Shown: positions 1-8,100 of the stretch, in pieces
How positions within the stretch are numbered: position 1 is the stretch's first letter
Layout: each line of letters begins with the position of its first letter
From: Agaribacterium sp. ZY112
GTDB lineage: Bacteria > Pseudomonadota > Gammaproteobacteria > Pseudomonadales > Cellvibrionaceae
Assembly: GCF_041346925.1 (NCBI RefSeq)
Contig: NZ_CP166840.1
Location: forward strand, 124,001 to 188,000
Direction of reading: 5' to 3'
Length of the DNA stretch: 64,000 bases
Position numbers and translations under genes: made by a program
The notes under the pieces: generated by a model
Seen by the model: only the letters and a program-made list of their open reading frames with translations
What the model was told of the DNA's origin: nothing
Databases searched by the model: none

Positions 1-678
1 GGATGGCAGCTAGCCATTCAGGAGGCCGGCGTCCCCACCAAACAGAACACTCAGATTTCTATAGGTGGGACGTCAAACCTCTGGGATACATTTTTACAAT
101 CTCTGTTACCGCGCATGGCCTCTCAATTTCCAAACCTCTACATCCGCACCGAGATTAATAACCCACAGCACTTAGTTCGCTCACTACTCGGAAACCGTGT
201 AGACCTGTTTGCTGCACTAGAAACGCCCGCAAATAGCGACATTGAATCTCAAGTAATCGGTGAACTTGAACTCATCATGGTTTGTAACTGCCAAGGACGA
301 CACATTGAAGATGTACCCAAGCTAGGACACGTCTTTGTCGACTGGGGAACCGCCTTCAATCTACAACAAGCACGCTTGTTCCAAGAGCCAGTGGCTCCTG
401 TTTTACATACAGGCCAGAGCCATATCGCCCTTGAGTTCATACTTAGCCATAAAGGCGCTGCTTTTCTACCTCGAGCACTTGTTGAAGCCTACCTAGAGTC
501 AGAGTCCTTATATCAAGTAGAAGACAGCCCAATGATTAAACAGCAAGTCTTTGCTGTATATAAGCGCGGTGAGGATAAATCCTTGTCGCTAGGCCCCATC
601 ATTACCATGCTCCAAGAACGAGATATAAAGCCTGATTCAGCTTTAGCAACCTTGCCATTAAGCGATAACGATTGGTGA
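1..678 (+). CDS. LysR-family transcriptional regulator, C-terminal part (cut by left edge)
   Basis: The reading frame is open from base 1 and runs to the TGA at 676-678, so the gene starts outside the window and the N-terminal winged-helix DNA-binding domain is not seen. The visible about 225 residues look like a LysR substrate-binding domain: they begin with an ISIGG strand, followed by a stretch of the type 'LLPRMASQFPNLYIR' and the usual 'DLFAAL' strand. This fold binds a small-molecule co-inducer. The target genes and ligand cannot be deduced. An internal ATG at 115 is too far into the domain to be the true start. Family call is fairly secure, function open. Confidence 0.8.
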   Translation, partial: GWQLAIQEAGVPTKQNTQISIGGTSNLWDTFLQSLLPRMASQFPNLYIRTEINNPQHLVRSLLGNRVDLFAALETPANSDIESQVIGELELIMVCNCQGRHIEDVPKLGHVFVDWGTAFNLQQARLFQEPVAPVLHTGQSHIALEFILSHKGAAFLPRALVEAYLESESLYQVEDSPMIKQQVFAVYKRGEDKSLSLGPIITMLQERDIKPDSALATLPLSDNDW

Positions 679-710
679 TTAACTCCCCCCCTCCTACAAA
701 CAAAATGGCG

Positions 711-720
711 TGCATATGCA
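711..720. repeat. 10-bp perfect palindrome TGCATATGCA
   Basis: A short perfect palindrome lies between the LysR gene and the sigma-like gene, just upstream of a possible promoter. It could be a regulator half-site or chance; there is no second copy close by. Confidence 0.25.
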
Positions 721-728
721 TACCAGGC

Positions 729-757
729 TTGCGTCTTTTATATCTGATCTATAGTTA
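729..757 (+). promoter_or_regulatory. possible sigma-70 promoter of the ECF-like gene
   Basis: TTGCGT (729-734), a 17-bp spacer and TAGTTA (752-757) precede the ATG at 797 by about 40 bases. The -10 is weak, so this is only a candidate. Confidence 0.3.
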
Positions 758-796
758 AAGCATCAGGGAAGTAATACCCAATAGAGATGCCTTTAC

Positions 797-1987
797 ATGA
801 TCCCAAACGCAGCACCTAACCAATTCGAACTTGAAACCGCACTGCAACAACAACTACCTTATGCTCTAGCCTTATTACTTAGAAATGGCATGAAACTCAG
901 CATGGCTCAATCTTGCCTTAGCCGTGCCAAACGCAGCGCTCGTGAATACTACCGCAAAGGCTTAGAGGCCGACGATCTGCTTTTCTATCTACTCTTCTGC
1001 GTCGATAGCATGCAAACAACCAGTGAGAGAAAGTACTGCGCGCTTGCTAGCGAAGAGCTGGGCAATACGCCACTACTGCAGTTAATGCTCTTTTGTCACG
1101 AGCCTTTACTTAGTGAGCGCCAGCGCTTAATAGCATGTCTGCACTTCTGCTTTGCCTTAGAACGTAAATACATTATTAAGCAACTGGGTATTGAGCGTAG
1201 CCTTCTCGCCAGTGAGATTAAAATCATTCGCAAGCTACTCGATAAGCGTAATTTAAAAGCACTGCCTAAGCATATTGGCACCGTTAGCCTTTATAAATTA
1301 CAGGTACTACTGAGAACTATTTTTCAAAAAAACAGTGAAATAGGCCTGCATCAACACCACATACGTCTAGGCATTAGCAAACAGTGCATATGTTTTGCCC
1401 AAAGTTTGTATTATCACCACGAAGACTGCGACCGAAGTGCCGCTTTATTATCATTATTACTAGGCCGATCCGCGCGCGATAAAGCCCTCTACAACAAACG
1501 AGATGAACTGGTTGAGCTAGCAGATCAAGACAGAGCTCTATGGGATAGATCGGCCATCACTTTAGCAGATCACTATTTAGGGCTAGCCCTAAGAACGGGA
1601 AACACAGGCAGCTACCACCTAGAAGCATCTATTGAAGCGCTTTATAACCAAAGCCCAAATGACGATGAAACAGACTGGTCGCAATTACTGGTTTTGTACA
1701 ACGCCTTATGTGTAAAAAATAATAATGTAGATAATCAACTGCAACGTATTTACATATTATGGCGAGCCACACTAAATCCCTTAGTGGCCTTTGAGCAATT
1801 AGAGAGATTGCTAGAAGAGAGCCCTGAACTCGAACACAAAGGACAGTACCACATCCGTAAAGCCCAATTACTTAATGCAATGAGTGACATTCACAGTGCA
1901 CAGAGTGAACTTAAAACGGCACTCGACCTAAGCATTAGCAGTGCCGAGCGCAGGCTACTTATTCGCAGTATTAATAGCTCTCGTTAG
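797..1987 (+). CDS. degenerate ECF42/SigJ-like sigma factor with DUF6596-type C-terminal domain
   Basis: The 396-residue length and the C-terminal two thirds fit ECF42-type sigma factors, which carry a DUF6596/TPR-like extension. Signs are the 'DQDRALWDR' segment (residues 243-251), followed by a helix-rich region with 'GSYHLEASIEAL' and 'DETDWSQLLVLYNAL', and a final 'SAERRLL' motif. Residues about 95-150 ('LMLFCHEPLLSERQR' then a helix-turn-helix-like segment) correspond to sigma region 4. The N-terminal sigma-2 region, which should bind the -10 element and core polymerase, is short and lacks the usual features. ECF42 genes are normally next to a DGPF/YCII-like gene; none is here. It may have lost sigma activity and become an adaptor or regulator. 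Family moderately sure, function unknown. Confidence 0.6.
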   Translation: MIPNAAPNQFELETALQQQLPYALALLLRNGMKLSMAQSCLSRAKRSAREYYRKGLEADDLLFYLLFCVDSMQTTSERKYCALASEELGNTPLLQLMLFCHEPLLSERQRLIACLHFCFALERKYIIKQLGIERSLLASEIKIIRKLLDKRNLKALPKHIGTVSLYKLQVLLRTIFQKNSEIGLHQHHIRLGISKQCICFAQSLYYHHEDCDRSAALLSLLLGRSARDKALYNKRDELVELADQDRALWDRSAITLADHYLGLALRTGNTGSYHLEASIEALYNQSPNDDETDWSQLLVLYNALCVKNNNVDNQLQRIYILWRATLNPLVAFEQLERLLEESPELEHKGQYHIRKAQLLNAMSDIHSAQSELKTALDLSISSAERRLLIRSINSSR

Positions 1988-2002
1988 CTGAGCGAAACGC
2001 GC

Positions 2003-2164
2003 CTACAAAGAGCGTGAAGTACGAGAATGCGGGCCATAACGATGCTCTGAGACAGGGATTAAAGCCTGTCTTGGCTCGGCTTCGCGACTATGGGCAAGCG
2101 CCCCAATAAAAAGTAAACCTACTGCACTCAATATGATTAAGCTCATCATTGCTAAGATAGACAT
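2003..2164 (-). CDS. small single-pass membrane protein, 53 aa
   Basis: An ATG at 2164 is preceded on the minus strand by GGAG at good spacing. It opens a 53-residue frame ending in TAG at 2003. Residues about 3-25 form one hydrophobic helix (MSILAMMSLIILSAVG start, then LLFIGALA), followed by a basic, soluble tail rich in R, H and S. No family is recognised. It sits alone between two genes of other orientation or function. An inverted repeat GACAGG/CCTGTC lies within it. The SD and the clean TM segment support a real gene, but there is no homology evidence. Confidence 0.5.
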   Translation of the reverse strand: MSILAMMSLIILSAVGLLFIGALAHSREAEPRQALIPVSEHRYGPHSRTSRSL

Positions 2165-2333
2165 TAGTCAGCTCCGTTTAACGTTGATCTTTAATCTCAG
2201 TTTAACTAGAGCTGAGTTTACAGCTTGACCATAGCCGCCAAACAACGTGCTATTAACGCCAGAAACAATTTATTAATAAAGACAGGCCTTGCAGATATTA
2301 AGAAGCGTTTTTAGAAAACGATGTCTGCAAATA

Positions 2334-2367
2334 AAGAGAAAAGCTAGACCCCAAATGGCTCTAGCTT
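2334..2367 (-). terminator. rho-independent terminator of the DEAD-box helicase gene
   Basis: AAGCTAGA (2341-2348) pairs perfectly with TCTAGCTT (2360-2367). Read on the minus strand the stem is followed by a T-rich run (TTTTCTCTTT), just downstream of the helicase stop at 2383. Confidence 0.7.
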
Positions 2368-2382
2368 AGTGAACTGAGAATA

Positions 2383-3720
2383 TTAAGAGCGCTTCTTAAG
2401 CGGGCTTGAACCATCCCCCAAACCAAGATTCTTACGAGGCTTAGCTGAGCTTTTATGGCTAGGCGCTTTTTTAGCTGAGCTTTTTTTCGCCCCAGCACTT
2501 TTAGCCCCTGTTTTTTTCTTAAGCTGTTTTTTCTTTTTAGAGCCCGCAGCAGATCCTGAAGCCTTAAGCTTTTTAGGCCCTTTATAACGAGCTTCTAAAC
2601 CTTCTATACTCATATTCTCAAAGCGGAAGTTTAAATAACGCTCGATGCCAGCCATGCGATTCCACTCACTCGACCCTACCATGGTGATCGCTTCACCTTG
2701 GTTATCGGCTCGACCAGTTCGACCAATTCGGTGCACGTGATCATCGCCACTTTGAGCAACGTTAAAGTTAACCACCAGCTCTAACTGGTCAATATCCAAA
2801 CCACGAGCAGCAACATCGGTAGCAACAAGCACTGTAATTTTACCGTCACGGAAACGATTCAATACCTGCTTGCGATCGCTCTGCCTAACCTCACCGTGAA
2901 TAAAGCCCGTCTTAACACCCGCACTTTGCAATATCTCACCCAAACGCTGGGCCTGATCACGAGTATTACAAAAGACAAAAGCCTTCTCTGGCTGTTCTTG
3001 TAACAGCAAAGCTTTAAGTAGGTTTTCTTTATGTTTAACGTCATCACACAAAATACGACGCTGACGAATGTTCTTATTCACCTTCTCTTGAGGACTTAGC
3101 TCAATATGAACAGGATCTTTTAACTGCGCACGCACACGGCTAAACCCCTTATGATTAAAGGTCGCCGAAAACAAGAAATTCTGGCGCTGAGGATTACAGC
3201 TCTGACTAATTGTATGTAAGTCTTCGGCAAAGCCCATATCCAGCATTCGATCGGCTTCGTCGAGCACTAGATACTCTAAATCGCCAAAGTCGATGCTGTT
3301 TTTTTCTAGGTGCTCAACCAAACGCCCAGGCGTTGCAATAAACACTTCTGGATTGCGACGTATACTCGCAACTTGGTGTTTAAACAATTCACCACCAATA
3401 ATACGATTGGCTTTAATTTGAGTGAACGCAGCTAACTCGGAAAAAGCTTTTAGAGTTTGCAAAGCCAGCTCACGAGTAGGCACCAAAATCAGGCCTCGCG
3501 TTCCCGAATTTGGTTTAGGCTCAGCCAGAAAACGCTCCAGCATAGGTAAAATAAACGCCGCCGTTTTACCACTACCCGTCTTTGCCGACACAACAATGTC
3601 TCGACCTTCTGCGGCAACAGGGAAGACTGCCGCTTGCACCTCTGTCGCTTCGCTATAGCGTAATTTACCTAATGCTTTGTATAAGCGCTCATGAATACCC
3701 AAATCAGCAAATTGCGTCAC
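2383..3720 (-). CDS. DEAD-box ATP-dependent RNA helicase (SrmB/RhlE-like)
   Basis: All core helicase motifs are present in order: Q-motif region near residues 20-30, Walker A AKTGSGKT (46-53), PTREL (81-85), DEAD (154-157), SAT (185-187), ATDVAARGLD and HRIGRTGR. The enzyme unwinds short RNA duplexes with ATP; relatives act in ribosome assembly, RNA decay or cold adaptation. After the helicase core there is a 65-residue Lys/Ala/Ser-rich tail with KKSSAKK-type repeats, a likely unstructured RNA-binding extension. At 445 residues it resembles SrmB in size, but subgroup assignment by eye is uncertain, so no symbol is given. It lies downstream of and in the same direction as the DUF3010 and thioesterase genes, 3 bases after the former. 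Confidence 0.92.
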   Translation of the reverse strand: MTQFADLGIHERLYKALGKLRYSEATEVQAAVFPVAAEGRDIVVSAKTGSGKTAAFILPMLERFLAEPKPNSGTRGLILVPTRELALQTLKAFSELAAFTQIKANRIIGGELFKHQVASIRRNPEVFIATPGRLVEHLEKNSIDFGDLEYLVLDEADRMLDMGFAEDLHTISQSCNPQRQNFLFSATFNHKGFSRVRAQLKDPVHIELSPQEKVNKNIRQRRILCDDVKHKENLLKALLLQEQPEKAFVFCNTRDQAQRLGEILQSAGVKTGFIHGEVRQSDRKQVLNRFRDGKITVLVATDVAARGLDIDQLELVVNFNVAQSGDDHVHRIGRTGRADNQGEAITMVGSSEWNRMAGIERYLNFRFENMSIEGLEARYKGPKKLKASGSAAGSKKKKQLKKKTGAKSAGAKKSSAKKAPSHKSSAKPRKNLGLGDGSSPLKKRS

Positions 3721-3723
3721 AGA

Positions 3724-4155
3724 TTATTCGCCTTTGTAATAGTGGGCCACATAGGCCGAAATAAATGCCGGCTGCTGAAATACTTTTAACTCTGTATCAG
3801 TAAAGTCGATAGGCAGCGGATGTTCTTTTTGCAGCTCTTTAAGCGTGCTCGGCGATAGCATTAGCACATCCAGATCATCAATCACCTGTATGGCGGCCTC
3901 CATCTTAAAGCTAGTTGCACTAGCAGCAAACTTACCTTTAGTTGGGCGCTCACGAATAGCTACTTTATCAACCGAGTAATCTTGCATCAGCTTGGCAAAA
4001 TCAAACTGAAATTTACGCATATCCTCTTGGCTGTGTACTTTTGCCAAGCTCAATTTACGTACTCGGCAATCTGGAATATCAAATAACTGACCTTCACGAC
4101 CTAACAGGCAAATGATGGCGTCACCACCACTAAGCTCTACACCACAAACTCTCAT
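3724..4155 (-). CDS. DUF3010 family protein (RNase H-like fold suspected)
   Basis: A 143-residue protein beginning MRVCGVELSGGDAIICLL, which resembles the first strands of an RNase H/Holliday-resolvase-like fold. The segment VDKVAIRERPTKGKF contains the family-typical 'RxRPTKGKFA' element. I assign it to DUF3010 by sequence feel; no function is established for that family. Its ATG overlaps the stop of the thioesterase gene by one base (TAATG), and the helicase start lies only 3 bases downstream, so the three genes probably form one operon with translational coupling. Catalytic residues are unknown. Confidence 0.7.
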   Translation of the reverse strand: MRVCGVELSGGDAIICLLGREGQLFDIPDCRVRKLSLAKVHSQEDMRKFQFDFAKLMQDYSVDKVAIRERPTKGKFAASATSFKMEAAIQVIDDLDVLMLSPSTLKELQKEHPLPIDFTDTELKVFQQPAFISAYVAHYYKGE

Positions 4156-4703
4156 TATTTGCTTTCCTTAAGGTACTGTTCCAACTCTTCAACACTGAGC
4201 TGCTCGATCTTGCCACGCGACTCTGCTTTAACTTCTTGCAGACGCGCTTCGTGCTGTTTACGCAGATCGCGGCGCAACTGACCGGCAATGTAGCGCTGCC
4301 TGTCTTTATCGGTTTCCAACTTAAGGCGAGGTACTTTGGTTGTCATACCTGCATCGTTAATCGCCACCATATTAAAAAAGCAACTATTGGTATGACGAAT
4401 CTCACCGGTCTTAATATTTTCTGCCTCTACCCGTATACCTACTTCCATTGAGGTGTTGCCCACAAAATTCACTCGGGCGCGGAAAGTTACCATCTCGCCA
4501 ACCATAATAGGCTGACGGAAAACCACTTGGTCGACACTCAAAGTAACAGCATAGTTTCCACAAAAACGGCTGGCACAGGCATAAGCAACCTGATCAAGTA
4601 ATTTAAGCAAAGCTCCACCGTGGACTTTGCCAGAAAAGTTGGCCAAATCCGGGGTCATTAGCATGGTCATAATGACCGGCTCATTCGTTGCAATTCTGGA
4701 CAT
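4155..4703 (-). CDS. acyl-CoA thioesterase, hotdog fold (YciA/ACOT-like)
   Basis: Hydrolyses acyl-CoA to free acid and CoA in the cytoplasm. The 182-residue protein has the hotdog core: 'GKVHGGALLKLLDQVAYACASR' region near residues 25-46, with the acidic catalytic residue in LLDQ, then VDQVVFRQP and VGNTSMEVGIRV strands. The C-terminal 50 residues are charged and helical (RDLRKQHEARLQEVK), a known extension in this group. It is the first gene of a minus-strand operon with DUF3010 and the helicase. Acyl-chain preference cannot be read from sequence. Confidence 0.85.
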   Translation of the reverse strand: MSRIATNEPVIMTMLMTPDLANFSGKVHGGALLKLLDQVAYACASRFCGNYAVTLSVDQVVFRQPIMVGEMVTFRARVNFVGNTSMEVGIRVEAENIKTGEIRHTNSCFFNMVAINDAGMTTKVPRLKLETDKDRQRYIAGQLRRDLRKQHEARLQEVKAESRGKIEQLSVEELEQYLKESK

Positions 4704-4822
4704 GGGGGGCTCCGGCAGGGGTATGAAAAGGCGGCGATTATCGCAAAGCCCCCCTATAAAGAGAAGGGAACCTAGCGCTTTTGTATCAGTCTATATGATT
4801 TCAAGCTAGGGAACTTATTAAC

Positions 4823-5686
4823 GTGAGCAAAAGCGATCATTTTTCAATCAAAAACCGCCTTTTCGACCCGTTGAAAAACAAGGTCGTAGCATCGCTATTA
4901 GCTCTAATAAGCATATCGGCCCCCTCTACAGCTTGGGAGTACATCGTAGAAGAGGCCCCAAGGGGGCAGAAGCACAGCTCTCAAGACTGCCAAGCCTATC
5001 GTTCAGAGCAAAGCCTAGCCAAAGGCGATTTGCATATAGGCAGCTGGAATGTGCTCAAAGGCAAGCGTTTAGGCTGGGATAAGGTATTGCAAAAAGCCAG
5101 TGAAACAAGCGCCATCCTACTTATGCAGGAAGCCACTTATGGCGAGGCCTTACATCAAGCTCTTGAACTGCACGCCCAACCAATTTTTGCGCCCGGTTAT
5201 ATCAGTGCCGGTCAACAAACCGGTGTGATAACCAGTGCCACAGCCAAGCCATCACAAAGCTGCATGTACAGGCATTACGAACCGTGGTTAGAAACACCCA
5301 AAGCCGCTCTAGTCCTTTATTACAACATCGAAGACCGCAGCGAACAATTGCTGGTTGCCAATATTCACGCGATTAACTTTAGTCTTGGTATCGACGCCTT
5401 TGAGCAACAATTAGATGATGTCATGCAAGAAATAGCGCAACATCATGGCCCCGTTATTTTTGCAGGCGACTTTAACACTTGGAATCAAAAACGTATGCTC
5501 TCTCTAACCAAAAGCACTCAAAAGCTAGGCTTAATCGCTGCACCTTTTGAGAAAGAAAAGATAAAATCATTTCGCGGCTGGCCTTTAGACCATATTTTTT
5601 ATCGTGGTTTAGAGCTTAAAAACAGCAGAGTAATTGAAGTAGATAGCTCCGACCATAACTTCTTACACGCCCACTTTAGGATTTAA
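4823..5686 (+). CDS. endonuclease/exonuclease/phosphatase (EEP) fold protein, probably exported
   Basis: Starts with GTG at 4823 after a GGGA Shine-Dalgarno sequence. Residues 20-38 (VVASLLALISISAPSTA) form a hydrophobic segment with an Ala-X-Ala-like end, suggesting export or anchoring after a longish basic N-region. The EEP catalytic signature is complete: N76 (SWNVLKG), E103 (MQEATYG), GDFNTWN around residue 215 and SDHNF near the end. EEP enzymes cleave phosphodiester bonds in nucleic acids or phosphatidylinositides using Mg2+. At 287 residues it is of normal domain size. One base separates it from the next gene, so they are likely co-transcribed. Substrate unknown. Confidence 0.8.
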   Translation: MSKSDHFSIKNRLFDPLKNKVVASLLALISISAPSTAWEYIVEEAPRGQKHSSQDCQAYRSEQSLAKGDLHIGSWNVLKGKRLGWDKVLQKASETSAILLMQEATYGEALHQALELHAQPIFAPGYISAGQQTGVITSATAKPSQSCMYRHYEPWLETPKAALVLYYNIEDRSEQLLVANIHAINFSLGIDAFEQQLDDVMQEIAQHHGPVIFAGDFNTWNQKRMLSLTKSTQKLGLIAAPFEKEKIKSFRGWPLDHIFYRGLELKNSRVIEVDSSDHNFLHAHFRI

Positions 5687-5687
5687 C

Positions 5688-6104
5688 ATGACCCACTCTT
5701 TAAGCACTTTGTTAAGACCTCGATTAAAGAAACAACTAGGCGTTCTATTAGTTAGCGCCACTTTATTAACAGCGCCATTACTTAGCTTTGCCGAACCCGA
5801 CGCCAAAACCCAAAGTGAAATCACACAACTGCTTCAATTTATCGGGCACAGCGACTGTAGCTTTATCCGCAACAATAAAAACCATGATGCCGATGAAGCC
5901 GTCGAACATATCCAAAAAAAATACGAGCATTTTTACGAAGATATTGATACGGCAGAGAAGTTTATTGAAGTCAGCGCCACCGGCAGCCTCATAAGTCGTA
6001 AACCTTATTACATTGATTGCCCTGGCCAAGAGCGACAAACAAGCAGTGCTTGGTTAAACAGTCAGCTCGCAGAGATTAGAGCCAAGTCAAAGAGCGACTC
6101 TTAA
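5688..6104 (+). CDS. DUF5329 family protein, exported
   Basis: A 138-residue protein with a signal peptide (basic start, then LGVLLVSATLLTAPLLSFA, cleavage after about residue 35). The mature part has the family-like motifs 'IGHSDCSFIRN', 'KKYEHFYEDIDTAEKFIE' and 'SRKPYYIDC'. Two cysteines (SDC and IDC) are well placed for a disulfide in the periplasm. Function of DUF5329 proteins is not known to me. It follows the EEP gene by a single base and is probably translated from the same mRNA. Confidence 0.7.
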   Translation: MTHSLSTLLRPRLKKQLGVLLVSATLLTAPLLSFAEPDAKTQSEITQLLQFIGHSDCSFIRNNKNHDADEAVEHIQKKYEHFYEDIDTAEKFIEVSATGSLISRKPYYIDCPGQERQTSSAWLNSQLAEIRAKSKSDS

Positions 6105-6159
6105 GCCTTGCAACAAATTCAGTTAAGGCTCGGCTTCAGTTAAGATACTCCCTCAGCTT

Positions 6160-6185
6160 AAGCGCCCACCTACAGGTAGGCGTTT
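6160..6185 (+). terminator. hairpin, possible terminator between the DUF5329 and sulfatase genes
   Basis: CGCC-ACCT pairs with AGGT-GGCG around an AC loop with one mismatch, flanked by AA/TTT. There is no long T-run, so it may be an imperfect or rho-assisted terminator. Confidence 0.4.
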
Positions 6186-6227
6186 AGTACTAGGCACTAA
6201 TGCTGCCATAGGCTTAGGGAATCAAGC

Positions 6228-8027
6228 ATGCACCACCATCGCTTTATCGCACTGTTATCTTTTGTTTGCTCGCTAAGTTTAATCAGTGCCTGCAATAAAG
6301 AAACGACACCTGAGCCCCTAACAACAAAGGCTAATAACAAGCCCCTTAACATTGTTCTGATATTAATTGACGACTTAAGCCACTACGGGGTCTCTATCTA
6401 CGGAGCTAATGCAGTTAGCGAGAATAGCGGTCTTTTTTCAAAGCAGAGCATCAGCACCCCCAATATTGATGAGCTTGCACAAGAAGGTTTTGTTGCCGCA
6501 CACGCTTATAGCTACCCTCTTTGTGAAAATACCCGCGTTGCTCTTATGAGCGGTAAATTTAATAAACGCAACTACCTCAAACCCAAGTCGCTGCATCATA
6601 GCGAAGTCACCTTTTCTGATATTTTTGCTAAAGCAGGCTATAAAACCGGACTCTTTGGCAAATGGAAACAATCACGTGGCACTCGAGATTTACCAGGCCT
6701 TAGCTATATAAGTGAATTCGGCTGGCAAGATTATGTTGCTTATGATGTTATCTCTGACACCCAGCGCTTTATTAATCCACGTTTAGTTATTAACGGCGAA
6801 ACACATGATTATCGAGGCCGTACGGATTTAGACCCAAAAACAGGCCGACGCTGGTATGGACCAGATATTATTAACCGCCACGCCTTGCGCTTTATAGAGG
6901 AAAATAAAAACAAGCCATTTTTCCTTTACTACCCGATGCTGCTTGTTCATGACGACCACAAACCCACTCCCGATACACGTCCTAAAACATTATTTGATGA
7001 AGTGGATGAAGTTCATCACAACCGCAACGGGCACCAAGGTGATGATTTTCGTTATTTCCCAGATATGATCAGCTATATGGATAAGCTCATCGGCCGAGTG
7101 ATTAATAAGCTCGAGCAAGAGCAATTACTTGATAACACCATGGTCGTCATCCTAGGAGATAATGGCACTAAAGAGGTGTTTACCCATCACCTTAACTCAG
7201 GACAAGACTATCCAGCCCGCAAAGGTGGAAATACCGATAACGGTATCCATATTCCGCTTGTTATCAGCCACCCACAAGCAAAAGCAAGCAAGGGTTTAAG
7301 CTCGCAGTTTTACCAAGGCCTAGTGCACGTTGTCGATATTCTCCCCACGCTCGTTGACGCTGCTGGAATTGAATTGGAAACAAACGGAGACATCGACGGC
7401 ATCAGTCTTATGCCTCAAATCTTAGGATCTAATGACTCCCTGCGCTCCAGCCTTCACCACTGGTACATAGGCAACAGTGACTATCGTAAGCAACCCAGCG
7501 CCGTTGAATATGCTTTTGACCAAAACTTTAAACGCTATGCACCCAGTCAGCACTTTCCCAAAGGCCGCTTTTTTGATTTGCGCAGCGATGCCTTAGAGCA
7601 ACAAGGCGATACTGTAAAAGAGTTTCGCTGGGGAGTATTACGCTATAGCGGTTTAGACCTGAAACAACTCAGTGAAGAACAAAAGCAGGCCTACAACGAT
7701 TTGGGTAAGGTACTCGAGGCCAACGCCTTTGTTGATATTCAAGCACTCAGTATCACAGCAACACAAAAGCACTTAAGCGTTGGACATACGCTGCAACTAC
7801 ACGTTCAGCGCAAACCTTGTAATGTCACTCGTAATGCGATTGTTTGGCGCTCTTCTGACAAAAATATCGCTACAGTCGATAAGTTTGGTCTAGTCACGGC
7901 CCTTAAACCTGGACAAGTCACTATACACAGCTTCTCATGGTCCGATGCTAGCCCTCTTGCTGATGGCGGCTTAGCCTACACAAGCCATGGTGTTTCAGAC
8001 TTGATACAATTAAGTATTGGCGAATAA
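6228..8027 (+). CDS. sulfatase (S1-type) lipoprotein with C-terminal BIG2 domain
   Basis: A lipoprotein signal ends in LISAC (Cys22). The alkaline-phosphatase-like sulfatase fold follows: metal-binding 'LILIDDL' (D48-D49), the active-site region, 'FFLYYPMLLVHDDHK', 'VILGDNGT' and a 'YPARKGGNTDNGIHIPLV' end. The residue normally converted to formylglycine is C99, but its motif reads C-E-N-T-R where the usual pattern is C-x-P-x-R. The last about 90 residues ('WRSSDKNIATVDKFGLVTALKPG') are a bacterial Ig-like group 2 domain, probably for carbohydrate or surface contact. It likely removes sulfate from a marine polysaccharide, or binds one without catalysis. No maturase, SusCD or glycosidase gene lies nearby. 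Strong start: GGGA before ATG. Confidence 0.88.
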   Translation: MHHHRFIALLSFVCSLSLISACNKETTPEPLTTKANNKPLNIVLILIDDLSHYGVSIYGANAVSENSGLFSKQSISTPNIDELAQEGFVAAHAYSYPLCENTRVALMSGKFNKRNYLKPKSLHHSEVTFSDIFAKAGYKTGLFGKWKQSRGTRDLPGLSYISEFGWQDYVAYDVISDTQRFINPRLVINGETHDYRGRTDLDPKTGRRWYGPDIINRHALRFIEENKNKPFFLYYPMLLVHDDHKPTPDTRPKTLFDEVDEVHHNRNGHQGDDFRYFPDMISYMDKLIGRVINKLEQEQLLDNTMVVILGDNGTKEVFTHHLNSGQDYPARKGGNTDNGIHIPLVISHPQAKASKGLSSQFYQGLVHVVDILPTLVDAAGIELETNGDIDGISLMPQILGSNDSLRSSLHHWYIGNSDYRKQPSAVEYAFDQNFKRYAPSQHFPKGRFFDLRSDALEQQGDTVKEFRWGVLRYSGLDLKQLSEEQKQAYNDLGKVLEANAFVDIQALSITATQKHLSVGHTLQLHVQRKPCNVTRNAIVWRSSDKNIATVDKFGLVTALKPGQVTIHSFSWSDASPLADGGLAYTSHGVSDLIQLSIGE

Positions 8028-8100
8028 GCCAAACACGCGCCCTTTTGAAGAACAGCGTAGATAATTGCTAAACTTAAATTTTTAAAAGACGGATCTTATC

